In this document: piece by piece, positions 1-8,385 of the stretch | Numbering within the stretch: the first letter of the stretch is position 1 | How the letters are laid out: each line of letters starts with the position of its first letter | Assembly: GCA_003353855.1 (NCBI GenBank) | Contig: PIVS01000002.1 | Coordinates: 1-41,273, forward strand | Direction: 5' to 3' | Length of the DNA stretch: 41,273 nucleotides | From: Desulfobacteraceae bacterium | GTDB taxonomy: Bacteria > Desulfobacterota > Desulfobacteria > Desulfobacterales > Desulfobacteraceae | Program-made: the position numbers and the translations under genes | The notes under the pieces: model-generated | Databases searched by the model: none | What the model was told of the DNA's origin: nothing | The model's input: the letters and a program-made list of their open reading frames with translations, nothing else

Positions 1-2
1 TC

Positions 3-134
3 GGGGAAATCATTGAAAAATATCCGGATGTTGCCAAACACCTTTTTTCGGTGATTGCGGACCGGCTTCACCAGGCTGATACAAAACTGGTTAATATTCA
101 TAACCAGATCAGGAAAAAAGCACCTCCGAGGTAA
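3..134 (+). CDS. C-terminal end of a cyclic-nucleotide-binding (CRP-type sensor) domain protein, partial
   Basis: An open frame enters from the left edge and ends at TAA 132-134, giving 43 residues. The sequence (…EKYPDVAKHLFSVIADRLHQAD…, then a basic tail) looks like the last helix of cNMP-binding domains, where a 'P-ela-..ll..la.RL..ad' pattern follows the phosphate-binding cassette. The start and the rest of the protein lie outside the window, so neither full length nor any effector domain can be judged. It converges on queH with 47 bases between them. The family call rests on a short helix only and is tentative. Confidence 0.45.
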   Translation, partial: GEIIEKYPDVAKHLFSVIADRLHQADTKLVNIHNQIRKKAPPR

Positions 135-181
135 GCCCCGCCGGTTAACACCGGTTGAAATTGAGCATCTATGGTTTGTCT

Positions 182-721
182 TTATTTTTTCCGGCTCTTG
201 TAATACCTGTCTTTTTCACTGTAAATGCACCCGCAATACTGCTGTCGGTACATACCCAGGTTTTTTGAAGTTTCAATGCCCTGCTGCCATCCTTCCCTGA
301 AATCATGGTAAAAGAATTTGGGACCATATTCTCTGGCAAGGGCATGTCCGGTTTCAATAATTTGTTGATGATTCTGAAACTTGCTATAGAGCAGGGTGGT
401 GGAAAAGGCGTCAAATTTTCCTTTTTTGGCTACCATGGCAGTGGCCTTGAGCCTGGCATGGTAGCAATACCTACAGCGATCCTTCTCTCTGAATACCACG
501 GACTGAATAAATTTTTCCAGTTCATACCCCCGCTGCCAGATCATTTTCAATCTAATTTCATCGGCATACTGAGCCAGGGTTTCCTGGCGTTTCATACATT
601 CGGTAAAGGGGTGGATATTATGGCGGAAAAAAAATCCCATAACATCAATGCTTTTTTCTTTAAGCACCTTCAGGGGATAAACCGAACAGGGGCCGCAGCA
701 GGTATGGAGTAACAGTTTCAA
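182..721 (-). CDS. queH: Epoxyqueuosine reductase QueH
   Basis: QueH reduces epoxyqueuosine to queuosine in the tRNA wobble base, replacing the unrelated QueG. The protein has 179 residues, a usual length for this family (old DUF208). The cysteine pattern is complete: CCGPC at residues 8-12, a CxxC pair at C83 and C86 (DRCRYCYHARL), and a CGC near the C-terminus (YRQQYCGCIYSE); in the family these hold the iron-sulfur cluster and the redox disulfide. Translation starts at TTG 721 inside a TTGA overlap with the stop of yggS, with GGGAG a few bases upstream, so it is probably coupled to yggS. It is the last gene of a maf-yggS-queH operon. Confidence 0.92.
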   Translation of the reverse strand: MKLLLHTCCGPCSVYPLKVLKEKSIDVMGFFFRHNIHPFTECMKRQETLAQYADEIRLKMIWQRGYELEKFIQSVVFREKDRCRYCYHARLKATAMVAKKGKFDAFSTTLLYSKFQNHQQIIETGHALAREYGPKFFYHDFREGWQQGIETSKNLGMYRQQYCGCIYSEKDRYYKSRKK

Positions 722-1404
722 TCCCGACTCCCGAAAATAGCAGTGCCAACCCGCACCATGGTGGACCCCTCTTCAATGGCCACCGTAAAATCGTTGCTCA
801 TACCCATGGACAGATGGGCAGGGGTGTCTAAACCCGCTCCTTGTATTTCCGCCTGGATCCGGACCAATTTTTTAAAATATACTCTGGCCTCTTCGGGATC
901 ACTGAAATAGGGGGGCATACACATTAACCCGTCCAGGGACAAATTTTCAAATCGGCTGAATTCACGGGCAAGTGAAATTGCTTCTTTAGCACAAGCCCCT
1001 GATTTGGTGTCCTCTTCTGCAATATTTATCTGCAGCAAAATCTTTTGTACCTTTTTGATTTTAGCAGCCTGTTTATCAATTTCCCGGGCCAGCTTAACCT
1101 TATCAACGGTATGGATATAATCAAAATATTTAACGGCAAATTTGGCCTTGTTTGACTGGAGATGCCCAATAAAATGCCAGCAGGCCCTATCCTTGCCCAG
1201 GGTATCAATCTTCTCCACGGCCTCCTGGATATAATTTTCACCAAGATTGGTACTGCCGGCCTCAATGGCCTTGGAAACCTTGTCTGCGCTTTTTCGCTTG
1301 CTAACTCCGATAAGGGTTATGGTTTCAGGATCCCTGCCGCAGGCAATGGCGGTTTCCTTTATCTGTTTTTTTATAAATTCAATATTTTCGTTTATGGCTG
1401 TCAT
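718..1404 (-). CDS. yggS: YggS/PLPBP family pyridoxal phosphate homeostasis protein
   Basis: 228 residues, the usual size of the single-domain, alanine-racemase-fold PLP carrier that balances vitamin B6 pools. Recognisable family stretches are ITLIGVSKRKSADKV near the N-terminus (with the PLP-binding lysine), GENYIQE, WHFIGHLQSNKAK, and LSMGMSNDFTVAIEEGSTMVRVGTAIFG at the end, which carries the phosphate-binding SMGMS motif. ATG at 1404 has AAGGA about eight bases upstream. It lies 11 bases after maf and overlaps queH by four bases. The protein is not expected to be an enzyme; it binds PLP in the cytoplasm. Confidence 0.93.
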   Translation of the reverse strand: MTAINENIEFIKKQIKETAIACGRDPETITLIGVSKRKSADKVSKAIEAGSTNLGENYIQEAVEKIDTLGKDRACWHFIGHLQSNKAKFAVKYFDYIHTVDKVKLAREIDKQAAKIKKVQKILLQINIAEEDTKSGACAKEAISLAREFSRFENLSLDGLMCMPPYFSDPEEARVYFKKLVRIQAEIQGAGLDTPAHLSMGMSNDFTVAIEEGSTMVRVGTAIFGSRD

Positions 1405-1415
1405 TCCTGTTTTCC

Positions 1416-2024
1416 TTAAAATTGAATAATGTCTAAGCTTGAGAGGGTTTCCATGACTTCACATATGGGCAGGCCCACAACATTTGAGTAGGAGCCGTTA
1501 ATTTTGCGCACCAAAAAAGCACCTATCCCCTGAATCCCATAACCCCCTGCCTTGTCATAGGGTTCATCCGTTGCAGTATACCATTGAATTTCACCCAGGG
1601 ACAATTGTTTAAAAAAGACATTTGTTTCAATGGATTTTGTTATTGATTCCTGCCTTTTATGGCAACAGATTGTAAATCCTGTAAAAACACAATGGTCCCT
1701 GTTGTTGAGACTATTGAGCATATGGACGGCTTCTTCCCGGGACTTGGGTTTTCCAAGGATGACATCATCGACCACCACGATGGTATCAGCACCAATAACC
1801 CAGTGATCGGGCCGACTCTTTGCAATGTTATCCGCCTTGATCCTGGACAGGGCTTTAACATAGTCCACAGGAGCGGAAAGCTCGATGGATTCCTCGTCAA
1901 TATCTGCTGCTAAAATTTCAAGGGTGAGGCCCGCCTGTTCCAGCAGTTCTTTTCTTCTGGGGGATTTGGATGCCAGGATGATGGGTTCCTGGATTATTTT
2001 ATTTGTCTGGTTCCTTTGATTCAT
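1416..2024 (-). CDS. maf: Maf family nucleotide pyrophosphatase
   Basis: Maf proteins hydrolyse non-canonical or modified nucleoside triphosphates (dTTP/UTP/m7GTP types) to monophosphates. The frame shows the family hallmarks: the N-terminal IILASKSPRRKELLEQAG loop, the catalytic GADTIVVVDD segment with its aspartate, GKPKSREEA, FTGFTICC and KAGGYGIQGIGAFLV. The QIQ-type YGIQG region fits the YhdE-like branch, but exact substrate cannot be read. ATG 2024 was chosen (202 residues); a longer TTG start at 2051 has no ribosome-binding site, while GGGAG sits unusually close to ATG 2024. First gene of maf-yggS-queH, divergent from the beta-helix gene. Confidence 0.93.
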   Translation of the reverse strand: MNQRNQTNKIIQEPIILASKSPRRKELLEQAGLTLEILAADIDEESIELSAPVDYVKALSRIKADNIAKSRPDHWVIGADTIVVVDDVILGKPKSREEAVHMLNSLNNRDHCVFTGFTICCHKRQESITKSIETNVFFKQLSLGEIQWYTATDEPYDKAGGYGIQGIGAFLVRKINGSYSNVVGLPICEVMETLSSLDIIQF

Positions 2025-2104
2025 GGCTCCCTTTTTAACAGAAATGGGCAATTATGACAATGGACATGAATCCTTGGGAATGACCTTGTCTCGTTTAAAA
2101 ACCC

Positions 2105-2132
2105 TTGACAACAGATGCCCAAGATATTTAAT
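2105..2132 (+). promoter_or_regulatory. Candidate sigma-70 promoter for the beta-helix gene and glmM
   Basis: A perfect TTGACA (2105-2110) is followed after 16 bases by TTTAAT (2127-2132, five of six matches to TATAAT). Initiation would fall near 2139, just before ATG 2142 and after the alternative ATG at 2115. If real it favours the 2142 start and a near-leaderless message. Seen by eye only. Confidence 0.4.
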
Positions 2133-2141
2133 ACTGGATTC

Positions 2142-3368
2142 ATGATAAATAAAAAAATTGCTTTGCTTCGTCAAAAAGGGGTAAATATCCCCAATCCCGA
2201 GTCGGTCTATATTTGTGAAAATGTTAATTTAAACAGGATATCCGGGCAGGGGGTTACCCTGTATGCAGGCACTAAGATAATTGGTGAAAGATCTTTGATT
2301 CTGGCAAATGCCCGGATCGGATATGAGGCACCGGTCACCCTGGAAAATACCCTGGTGGGAGAAAATACCAGGCTTAACGGCGGATTTTTCCAGGATGCTG
2401 TATTTGCCGGAGACAATGATTTTGGATCAGGTGGTCATGTCAGATCCGGAACCATCCTGGAAGAAGAGGCCAATGCCGCCCATACGGTGGGATTAAAACA
2501 GACCATTCTTTTTCCCTTTGTAACCCTTGGCAGTCTGATTAATTTTTGTGATTGCTTCATGGCCGGCGGTACCAGCAGGAAAGATCATTCTGAAGTAGGT
2601 TCTTCCTTTATCCATTTTAATTATACCCCCAACCAGGACAAGGCTACTCCCTCCATGATGGGGAATGTTCACCAGGGGGTTATGCTCAATCAGAGACCTA
2701 TATTTATGGGAGGGCAGGGGGGGATTGTGGGGCCCCTGCGCATTGGATACGGGTGTCTTACTGCTGCCGGATCCATTATTCGAAAAAATGAACTTAAAAA
2801 CGACCGGATGATTTTGGGTGGAGGATTCAAGGAAGTTTCCCTTCCCCGGCGGGTGGGTGTATATTCCCAGGTGGACACCATTCTTAACAATAATATAATG
2901 TATATTGCCGGACTTATTTCCTTAAATGCCTGGTACCATCATGTTCGCCCCCTTTTTGTCCATGATTATTTTTCAGGAGAGCTTCTTTTGGGGATGCAAA
3001 AAAATTTGGCTGACTGCATTGATGAACGGATAAAGCGGATGAAAATTTTCAATGAAAAGCTGGTAATTTCAAAAAAAATTTTATTGGCAGATAGCAAGGG
3101 TAAAGAAACAGGTGCAATTTGTTTACATGATACTGCCATAAAAAGGCTAAAAAAGGCAGAAAATATTTTTAGGGCAAATATGTATTCAGATAAAATTACC
3201 AGGGAGGGGGAATCATTTGTTAGGGCAATTGAACTTGTGATTGAAGATAAAGGACAAAACTATATCACTATTATTCAAAGTCTGGATCCACAGGTTGCAC
3301 TTGCAGGGAGCAGTTGGCTTTATTGCATTGAAGAAAAAATCACTGCCCCCCTGCTGATTTGTAAATAA
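2142..3368 (+). CDS. Left-handed beta-helix protein resembling the GlmU acetyltransferase half
   Basis: 408 residues from ATG 2142; an in-frame ATG at 2115 would add nine. Residues about 20-270 form hexapeptide-type beta-helix sequence, followed by a roughly 130-residue helical C-terminal part. Around residue 158 the text EVGSSFIHFNYTPNQDKA resembles the GlmU acetyltransferase site NH-L-TY, with the His-x-x-Tyr pair retained. Proteins of this type are often labelled 'UDP-N-acetylglucosamine pyrophosphorylase' in deltaproteobacteria, but no N-terminal uridyltransferase domain (no GGxGTRM signature) is present here. It lies 70 bases upstream of glmM on the same strand, so a role in acetylating glucosamine 1-phosphate or a related sugar phosphate is a reasonable inference, not shown. 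Confidence 0.7.
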   Translation: MINKKIALLRQKGVNIPNPESVYICENVNLNRISGQGVTLYAGTKIIGERSLILANARIGYEAPVTLENTLVGENTRLNGGFFQDAVFAGDNDFGSGGHVRSGTILEEEANAAHTVGLKQTILFPFVTLGSLINFCDCFMAGGTSRKDHSEVGSSFIHFNYTPNQDKATPSMMGNVHQGVMLNQRPIFMGGQGGIVGPLRIGYGCLTAAGSIIRKNELKNDRMILGGGFKEVSLPRRVGVYSQVDTILNNNIMYIAGLISLNAWYHHVRPLFVHDYFSGELLLGMQKNLADCIDERIKRMKIFNEKLVISKKILLADSKGKETGAICLHDTAIKRLKKAENIFRANMYSDKITREGESFVRAIELVIEDKGQNYITIIQSLDPQVALAGSSWLYCIEEKITAPLLICK

Positions 3369-3438
3369 AATGGAAAATTCCGGGGGAGATATCCTCCGGC
3401 TCTAAATATGAACCTTGAGAAACAGGAATTGATCTTAA

Positions 3439-4794
3439 ATGGGAAAACTTTTTGGGACGGACGGTATCCGGGGCAGGGCAAACCTCTACCCCATTACCTG
3501 TGAATTAGCATTAAAAACAGGGCAGGCAGTGGGCTTGTTTGCGCAAAAGAATGGGCATGGAGCTATTATTATCGGTAAGGATACCCGTGAAAGCGGTGAT
3601 ATGCTGGAATCTGCATTGGCCGCAGGCATTGCCTCGGTTGGTATGGACGTATTTCTGGCCGGCGTTATACCCACCCCGGGGGTGGCTTATTTAAGTACCT
3701 GTATTGATGGGGTAGGTGCCGGTATTGTTATTTCTGCTTCCCATAATCCCTATTATGATAACGGTATCAAGATTTTCAGGCAGGGCGGGGTAAAGCTCAG
3801 CGATATCCAGGAGGAAGAAATTGAATCCTGCATATTAGAGGAAACCGAAAATATTCCACGGACAATTGTGGGAAAAATATCCATGATTTCAGATGGTTCC
3901 AAAATGTATTCTGAGTTCCTGCTCGGAAAGTTTCCTTTTAAGAAACCTGATTGTCATGATGGGATTAACAGGATCAAAATTATAATTGATGCTTCCAATG
4001 GGGCAGCTTCCAGTATCAGCCATCTGGTGTTCAATGATCAATTGTTTGACGTGCAATTTATCCATGATAGGCCGGATGGTATCAATATTAATGATAATTG
4101 CGGTTCCCAGCATACACAGGGCCTTAAAGACAGGGTGTTGAAAGAAAAAGCTGACATCGGCCTCGCCTTTGACGGTGATGCCGATCGTCTCATAGCCATT
4201 GACGGGAAAGGAAATGAGATCACCGGAGATCGGATTCTTGCCATTTGTGCCAAGTTTGCCAAGGAGAAGGATCAATTGAAAAACAACATAGTTGTAAGCA
4301 CAACTATGAGCAATGTCGGATTGAGCAAGACCCTTGAATCACTCGATATTATCCACTTGAAATCAGATGTAGGTGATCGTAAGGTGCTGGAGGAGATGAA
4401 TCGCACTGGTGCCGTAATGGGCGGGGAAGATTCCGGGCATATGTTATTTTTGGAGGATCATACAACAGGGGACGGGATGCTGACCGCCCTGAAGCTCCTG
4501 GAAGTCATGGTTGACACGGGCACCGGTCTTTTTGATCTGGCCTCCATTATGGTTGTTTATCCCCAGGTATTAATGAATGTTAAGGTGGATGCATCCCGGC
4601 CTGATTTTACCCTGATTAAACCCATTGCCCAAACCATCAAGGAAATTGAAAATAAACTTATGGGTAAGGGCCGTGTGCTGATTCGATATTCAGGGACCCA
4701 GCCCTTGCTCAGGGTGATGGTAGAGGGGCCTGATGAGGATGAAACCCAGGGCTTTTGTGAAGAGATCTGCAGGGTGATAAAGGAAAATATCTAA
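3439..4794 (+). CDS. glmM: Phosphoglucosamine mutase
   Basis: Converts glucosamine 6-phosphate to glucosamine 1-phosphate for UDP-GlcNAc, feeding both peptidoglycan and the lipid A genes further along the window. 451 residues, normal for the family (about 445-450). Visible features: N-terminal LFGTDGIRG, the phosphoserine loop GIVISASHNP with Ser101, the metal-binding DGDADR at about 245-250, GGEDSGH, and the C-terminal phosphate-binding RYSGTQPLLRVMVEG at about 416. Start ATG 3439 has AGGA about 12 bases upstream. Probably co-transcribed with the preceding beta-helix gene, and ended by the two-way terminator at 4823-4867. Confidence 0.97.
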   Translation: MGKLFGTDGIRGRANLYPITCELALKTGQAVGLFAQKNGHGAIIIGKDTRESGDMLESALAAGIASVGMDVFLAGVIPTPGVAYLSTCIDGVGAGIVISASHNPYYDNGIKIFRQGGVKLSDIQEEEIESCILEETENIPRTIVGKISMISDGSKMYSEFLLGKFPFKKPDCHDGINRIKIIIDASNGAASSISHLVFNDQLFDVQFIHDRPDGININDNCGSQHTQGLKDRVLKEKADIGLAFDGDADRLIAIDGKGNEITGDRILAICAKFAKEKDQLKNNIVVSTTMSNVGLSKTLESLDIIHLKSDVGDRKVLEEMNRTGAVMGGEDSGHMLFLEDHTTGDGMLTALKLLEVMVDTGTGLFDLASIMVVYPQVLMNVKVDASRPDFTLIKPIAQTIKEIENKLMGKGRVLIRYSGTQPLLRVMVEGPDEDETQGFCEEICRVIKENI

Positions 4795-4822
4795 GTTTTT
4801 ATACTTTTGGTCTATACATTAA

Positions 4823-4867
4823 CGATAAAAAAAGGGTGACCCGGTCAGGGGCACCCTTTTTTTATCG
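4823..4867. terminator. Two-way rho-independent terminator between glmM and the Bax inhibitor gene
   Basis: A perfect 16-bp inverted repeat (arms 4823-4838 and 4852-4867, 13-base loop). The GGGTG/CACCC core is flanked by A-runs on one side and T-runs on the other, so it can end transcription from both converging genes. Confidence 0.93.
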
Positions 4868-4880
4868 TATTTAGTTATTC

Positions 4881-5588
4881 TTAATCTCGACTGCCGCCCA
4901 TGATGCGCAGGAGCATGAGGAAGAGATTTATAAAATCAAGGTATAGTGAAAGGGCGCCCATAATAGCACCTTTTCGGACCATTGCGCCGGAAGCATTATC
5001 AGGAAGAGTGGCTGCCATGGTTTTTAGCTTTTGGGTGTCATAGGCGGTCAGGCCCACAAATACCAGAACACCAACATAGGAGATGAGCATGGCCATTCCT
5101 GAACTTTTTACAAACATGTTGACCACAGAGGCTATGATAATACCGATAAGTCCCATTGTTAAAAATCCGCCCATGGATGTCAGGTCGCGCTTGGTAACCA
5201 TTCCGTAGATGCTGCATGCCAGAAAGGTAACAGAACATACAACAAAAGTGGAAACAATGGATGAGTTAGTGTAGGCAAGGAATATAAAGGACATTGTAAC
5301 GCCGTTTAATGCGGCATAAATTACAAAAAGCGCAGTGGCGGTTGAGGCCTGGATTTTTTGTATCCGTGCACTCAGGTAAAAAACAAATCCCAGTTCTGCT
5401 ATTATCAGTCCGTAAAAGACCATGGTGTTGCCGAAAACAAACTGGGTAGCAGCCTCGCTGTTGGAAACATAGTAGGCAATAAGAGCTGTCAGTCCAAGTC
5501 CTAGGGACATCCAGTTATATACGCTTCTGATAAAAGAATTAACTTTTGTCACTGCAGCGGGTTGTGGGGTTGAAAAAGCTTGGTTCAT
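4881..5588 (-). CDS. Bax inhibitor-1 / YccA family membrane protein
   Basis: 235 residues with a short polar N-terminus and about seven hydrophobic segments covering most of residues 28-232, the BI-1 (TMBIM) architecture. Family text includes FIRSVYNWMSLGLGLTALIAYYV at the first membrane segment, GLTAYDTQKLK near residue 180 and YLDFINLFLMLLRIMGGSRD at the end; the C-terminal acidic residues are those linked to pH-sensitive calcium leak in other members. ATG 5588 has GGAGGA five bases upstream. It is a single-gene unit with its own promoter at 5634-5661 and shares the terminator with glmM. Physiological role in bacteria is uncertain (membrane stress, FtsH partner as in YccA). Confidence 0.92.
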   Translation of the reverse strand: MNQAFSTPQPAAVTKVNSFIRSVYNWMSLGLGLTALIAYYVSNSEAATQFVFGNTMVFYGLIIAELGFVFYLSARIQKIQASTATALFVIYAALNGVTMSFIFLAYTNSSIVSTFVVCSVTFLACSIYGMVTKRDLTSMGGFLTMGLIGIIIASVVNMFVKSSGMAMLISYVGVLVFVGLTAYDTQKLKTMAATLPDNASGAMVRKGAIMGALSLYLDFINLFLMLLRIMGGSRD

Positions 5589-5633
5589 GGGGTTCCTCCA
5601 AAAAAGTTAATCTAAAATTCTAAGCTAACAGCT

Positions 5634-5661
5634 AATATAACACGGGAAGGGGATATTTCAA
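5634..5661 (-). promoter_or_regulatory. Sigma-70 type promoter for the Bax inhibitor gene
   Basis: On the minus strand TTGAAA (5656-5661) is followed after 16 bases by TATATT (5634-5639); each box matches five of six consensus bases. Start of transcription would be near 5627, leaving a leader of about 39 bases before ATG 5588. Confidence 0.6.
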
Positions 5662-5808
5662 GATTACAATTTTGTCAGGCGTAAATTTGTTTTTTTAATA
5701 AACCAACAAAAGTTTACATAATATATATTATCGGACAAGGCGATGGTGTCTGTTTTTTTTAAGTTTTTTAAGCCCCGTTAAATCTTCAGAAAGAAACCAA
5801 AATTAGTA

Positions 5809-5837
5809 TTGTTAAAAAGATGCCATTGTTTTATAAA
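5809..5837 (+). promoter_or_regulatory. Sigma-70 type promoter for the xseA operon
   Basis: TTGTTA (5809-5814), a 17-base spacer, then TATAAA (5832-5837). The -10 matches five of six bases. Initiation near 5844 would leave only about 12 bases before ATG 5856, so the later in-frame ATGs at 5871 or 5901 may be the real starts. Confidence 0.5.
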
Positions 5838-5855
5838 ATATGATTTTATTATTGT

Positions 5856-7232
5856 ATGGGCACACATAAAATGGCAACAGCAGAAAAAAATAATGGACAT
5901 ATGTATACGGTTTCGACTCTGACAAGGGAAATTAAATTTCTTCTTGAGGAGCGGTTTCCATTTTTGTGGATTACCGGGGAAATTTCCAATTATGCTGTAC
6001 CAGCCTCCGGTCATTCCTATTTTTCCCTTAAAGATCCAAATGCCGTCATTTCCTGTGTCATGTTTAAGAATCAAAAACGAGGCCTGAAGTTTCGACCGGA
6101 ATCGGGCATGAAGATTTTCGGTCTTGCCAGAATTTCTCTTTATGAACCCCGGGGATCCTATCAGTTAATTTTTGAACATCTTGAGCCTGAAGGAGCCGGT
6201 TCCTTGCAGGTGGCCTTTGAACAATTAAAAAAAAAGCTGGCTTCCCAGGGGCTTTTTAAAGACTCCCATAAAAAACCGATTCCCTTTTTACCCTCAAAAA
6301 TAAATGTGATCACTTCAGGGACCGGTGCGGCTGTCAGGGATATCATCCATGTTGCCCGCCGGCGGTTTCCAGGGTGTCATCTTGAAATTGTACCGGTCAA
6401 AGTACAGGGTGAAACAGCTGAGCTTGAGATTGCCGATGCCATCGAAACCGTGAACCTTTCTTCAAAACCGGCTGATCTTATTATTCTTGCCCGGGGCGGT
6501 GGATCCATTGAAGACCTTTCTGCTTTTAATTCGGAAGTGGTGGCTATGGCCATATATTTATCCAAAATTCCGGTTATCACAGGGGTGGGTCATGAAACTG
6601 ATTTTACCATTGCCGATTTTGTTGCTGACCTCAGGGCCCCTACCCCTTCAGCCGCTGCTGAACTTGCCCTTCCAGACAAAGGTGCCTTGATTCATCAAAA
6701 TAACCGGCTCAGGGCATCCCTTGTTCATACCATGAATCAAAAAATGGATTTTTTTCATCAAAAATTAGATGACCTCAACTCCAGGCTTAAAAGCCCTAAC
6801 CGGGTGGTTGATGAGGTTAGAGCCAGCATAAAAGAATCAAAGGGTCGGATGAAGAGAAATCTCCAAGCCCGGGTTGAATATAAGAAGGAAAGGGTTTTCT
6901 GGGCGCTAAAGGCCCTTGAGGTGAAAATCCCTTTGGTTAAAATCCGGGAGAATCGAAAACAGGTGCACAGATTGACCGCTGCACTGGAAATTGGGATGAA
7001 TGGCCGCCTTTTTGCCTCAAGGGCAAAAGCCAGGGAGTTTGATGTGAAGCTTGAAGCCCTTAATCCCAGATCTGTTCTGGACCGCGGGTATAGTATCTCA
7101 AGAATCCTGCCGGGGAAAAAAATACTCATGGATGCCAATGATGCAGCCTTGGAGGATCAAATCGAAATAGTTTTATCTAAAGGACGCCTGGTTACCCGGG
7201 TGGTTAAAAACAATGGCAAAAAAAAGTTTTGA
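5856..7232 (+). CDS. xseA: Exodeoxyribonuclease VII large subunit
   Basis: Catalytic subunit of exonuclease VII, which cuts single-stranded DNA from both ends to short oligonucleotides. 458 residues, close to the E. coli enzyme. Residues about 17-110 form the N-terminal OB-fold (YTVSTLTREIKFLLE, WITGEISN, SYFSLKD, VMFKNQ). The nuclease core follows, with VITSGTGAAVRDI near 151, ILARGGGSIEDLSAFN near 210 and GVGHETDFTIADFVADLRAP at 243-262; a long basic coiled-coil region precedes the C-terminal LDRGYSIS motif. No good ribosome-binding site is seen at ATG 5856; ATG 5871 or 5901 are alternatives. It overlaps xseB by 20 bases, matching the fixed stoichiometric complex. Confidence 0.95.
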   Translation: MGTHKMATAEKNNGHMYTVSTLTREIKFLLEERFPFLWITGEISNYAVPASGHSYFSLKDPNAVISCVMFKNQKRGLKFRPESGMKIFGLARISLYEPRGSYQLIFEHLEPEGAGSLQVAFEQLKKKLASQGLFKDSHKKPIPFLPSKINVITSGTGAAVRDIIHVARRRFPGCHLEIVPVKVQGETAELEIADAIETVNLSSKPADLIILARGGGSIEDLSAFNSEVVAMAIYLSKIPVITGVGHETDFTIADFVADLRAPTPSAAAELALPDKGALIHQNNRLRASLVHTMNQKMDFFHQKLDDLNSRLKSPNRVVDEVRASIKESKGRMKRNLQARVEYKKERVFWALKALEVKIPLVKIRENRKQVHRLTAALEIGMNGRLFASRAKAREFDVKLEALNPRSVLDRGYSISRILPGKKILMDANDAALEDQIEIVLSKGRLVTRVVKNNGKKKF

Positions 7233-7437
7233 AACTGCACTTAAACAGCTTGAAGAGATAGTTAGGGAAATGGAATCCGGAGATTTAAGCCTTGAGCAGG
7301 CAGTAAAAAAATATGAGACAGGCATTGGACATTCAAAATATTGTCTGGATATTCTCGATCAGACAGAAAAAAAAATAACCCAGTTAACCCGGGACAATGG
7401 CGGATCCATGAAGGAAGAACCCTTTGACAATGAATAA
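7213..7437 (+). CDS. xseB: Exodeoxyribonuclease VII small subunit
   Basis: 74 residues, the usual size. The helical-pair sequence SFETALKQLEEIVREMESGDLSLEQAVKKYETGI is diagnostic for XseB, which winds around the XseA coiled coils. The gene starts inside the 3' end of xseA and overlaps the start of ispA by eight bases, so the three are translationally linked. Confidence 0.96.
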   Translation: MAKKSFETALKQLEEIVREMESGDLSLEQAVKKYETGIGHSKYCLDILDQTEKKITQLTRDNGGSMKEEPFDNE

Positions 7438-8356
7438 GTCTTCATTTGATTTATCCGCATATTTAAATGATAATAAAGCCCTTGTTGAGACCTATCTTAA
7501 AAAGATACTTAACCGGTTTAATCCTAGTCATGAACTGGTTCAGGCCATGGGACACTCCATGATGGCCGGGGGGAAACGCATCCGGCCTGTGCTGGGGTTA
7601 GCTGCTGCTAAAGCATGTGGGGGTAACCCCCTCACCGCCCTGCCCTCTTGCTGTGCCATTGAGATGATCCATACCTATTCTCTTATCCACGATGACTTGC
7701 CGGCCATGGATGATGACGATCTTAGAAGGGGGCTTCCCACCTGTCATAAAAAATTTTCAGAGGCCACAGCCATTCTGGCGGGTGACGGCCTTTTAACCCA
7801 TGCCTTCCATGTATTGACCCAGCCTGAGTCTTTGTTTGAATTTTATCCGGACAGGTTTATTCTGCTTGAGCTTGTGAGCAGGATTTCCGATGCTGCCGGG
7901 GTCAATGGAATGGTGGAGGGACAGATGCTGGATATGCAATCCCAGGAAGGAAAAAACAGAGGGAATAAAGATGCCCTTCTGGACCATCTAAAAAAAGTAC
8001 ATGATTTGAAAACCGGCAGGATGATATGTGTCAGTGTGGAGGCAGGCGCTTTAAGCGTTGGGGCCGATCCCAGGATGCTTACCTCTCTTGGGGAGTATGC
8101 CGACAATATCGGTCTTGCCTTCCAGGTCATGGATGATATTTTAAATGTGGAAGGTGATCCGAACAAAATGGGAAAAGCCATAGGGTCAGATGCCCTGCAT
8201 GACAAGATGACCTTTCCGGCCATCCTGGGCCTTGAACAATCCAAGGGTTATGCAGGACAATTGGTTGACGCAGGGCTTGCAGCCATTGAAGGGTTTGATA
8301 AAAAAGCAGATCCATTAAGGGCTATTGCCCGCTATATTATTGACCGCGATCGGTAA
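7430..8356 (+). CDS. ispA: Farnesyl / geranyl diphosphate synthase (polyprenyl synthetase)
   Basis: Condenses isopentenyl diphosphate with allylic diphosphates (C5 to C15, possibly C20) for quinone and undecaprenyl carriers. 308 residues from ATG 7430. Motifs: GGKRIRPVL at 47-55, the first aspartate-rich motif DDLPAMDDDD at 88-97, HDLKTGRM with the allylic-binding K-T, and the second aspartate-rich motif MDDILN at about 234-239. The insertion between the first two aspartates is the type seen in bacterial short-chain FPP synthases; chain length cannot be fixed from sequence alone. A TTG six bases upstream is also possible. It lies in the usual xseA-xseB-ispA-dxs-tlyA order. Confidence 0.94.
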   Translation: MNKSSFDLSAYLNDNKALVETYLKKILNRFNPSHELVQAMGHSMMAGGKRIRPVLGLAAAKACGGNPLTALPSCCAIEMIHTYSLIHDDLPAMDDDDLRRGLPTCHKKFSEATAILAGDGLLTHAFHVLTQPESLFEFYPDRFILLELVSRISDAAGVNGMVEGQMLDMQSQEGKNRGNKDALLDHLKKVHDLKTGRMICVSVEAGALSVGADPRMLTSLGEYADNIGLAFQVMDDILNVEGDPNKMGKAIGSDALHDKMTFPAILGLEQSKGYAGQLVDAGLAAIEGFDKKADPLRAIARYIIDRDR

Positions 8357-8385
8357 CGGTCCGCTATAAAAAAGGGTAAGAACTA

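Noticed and set aside
141-154. CCGGT-TAAC-ACCGG inverted repeat between the partial first gene and queH.
   Set aside because: The stem is only five bp and no T-run follows on either strand, so it does not qualify as a terminator.
3889-4275. Long antisense open frame inside glmM, and similar ones inside the EF-G paralogue (11089-11589), dxs (9694-10200) and lolC (33095-34096).
   Set aside because: They are opposite-strand shadows of well-supported genes, have no ribosome-binding sites of note and show no recognisable protein family.
5718-5731. A 14-bp AT-only palindrome upstream of the Bax inhibitor gene.
   Set aside because: Alternating A/T of this length is expected by chance in an AT-rich gap and lies upstream of both promoters with no second copy.
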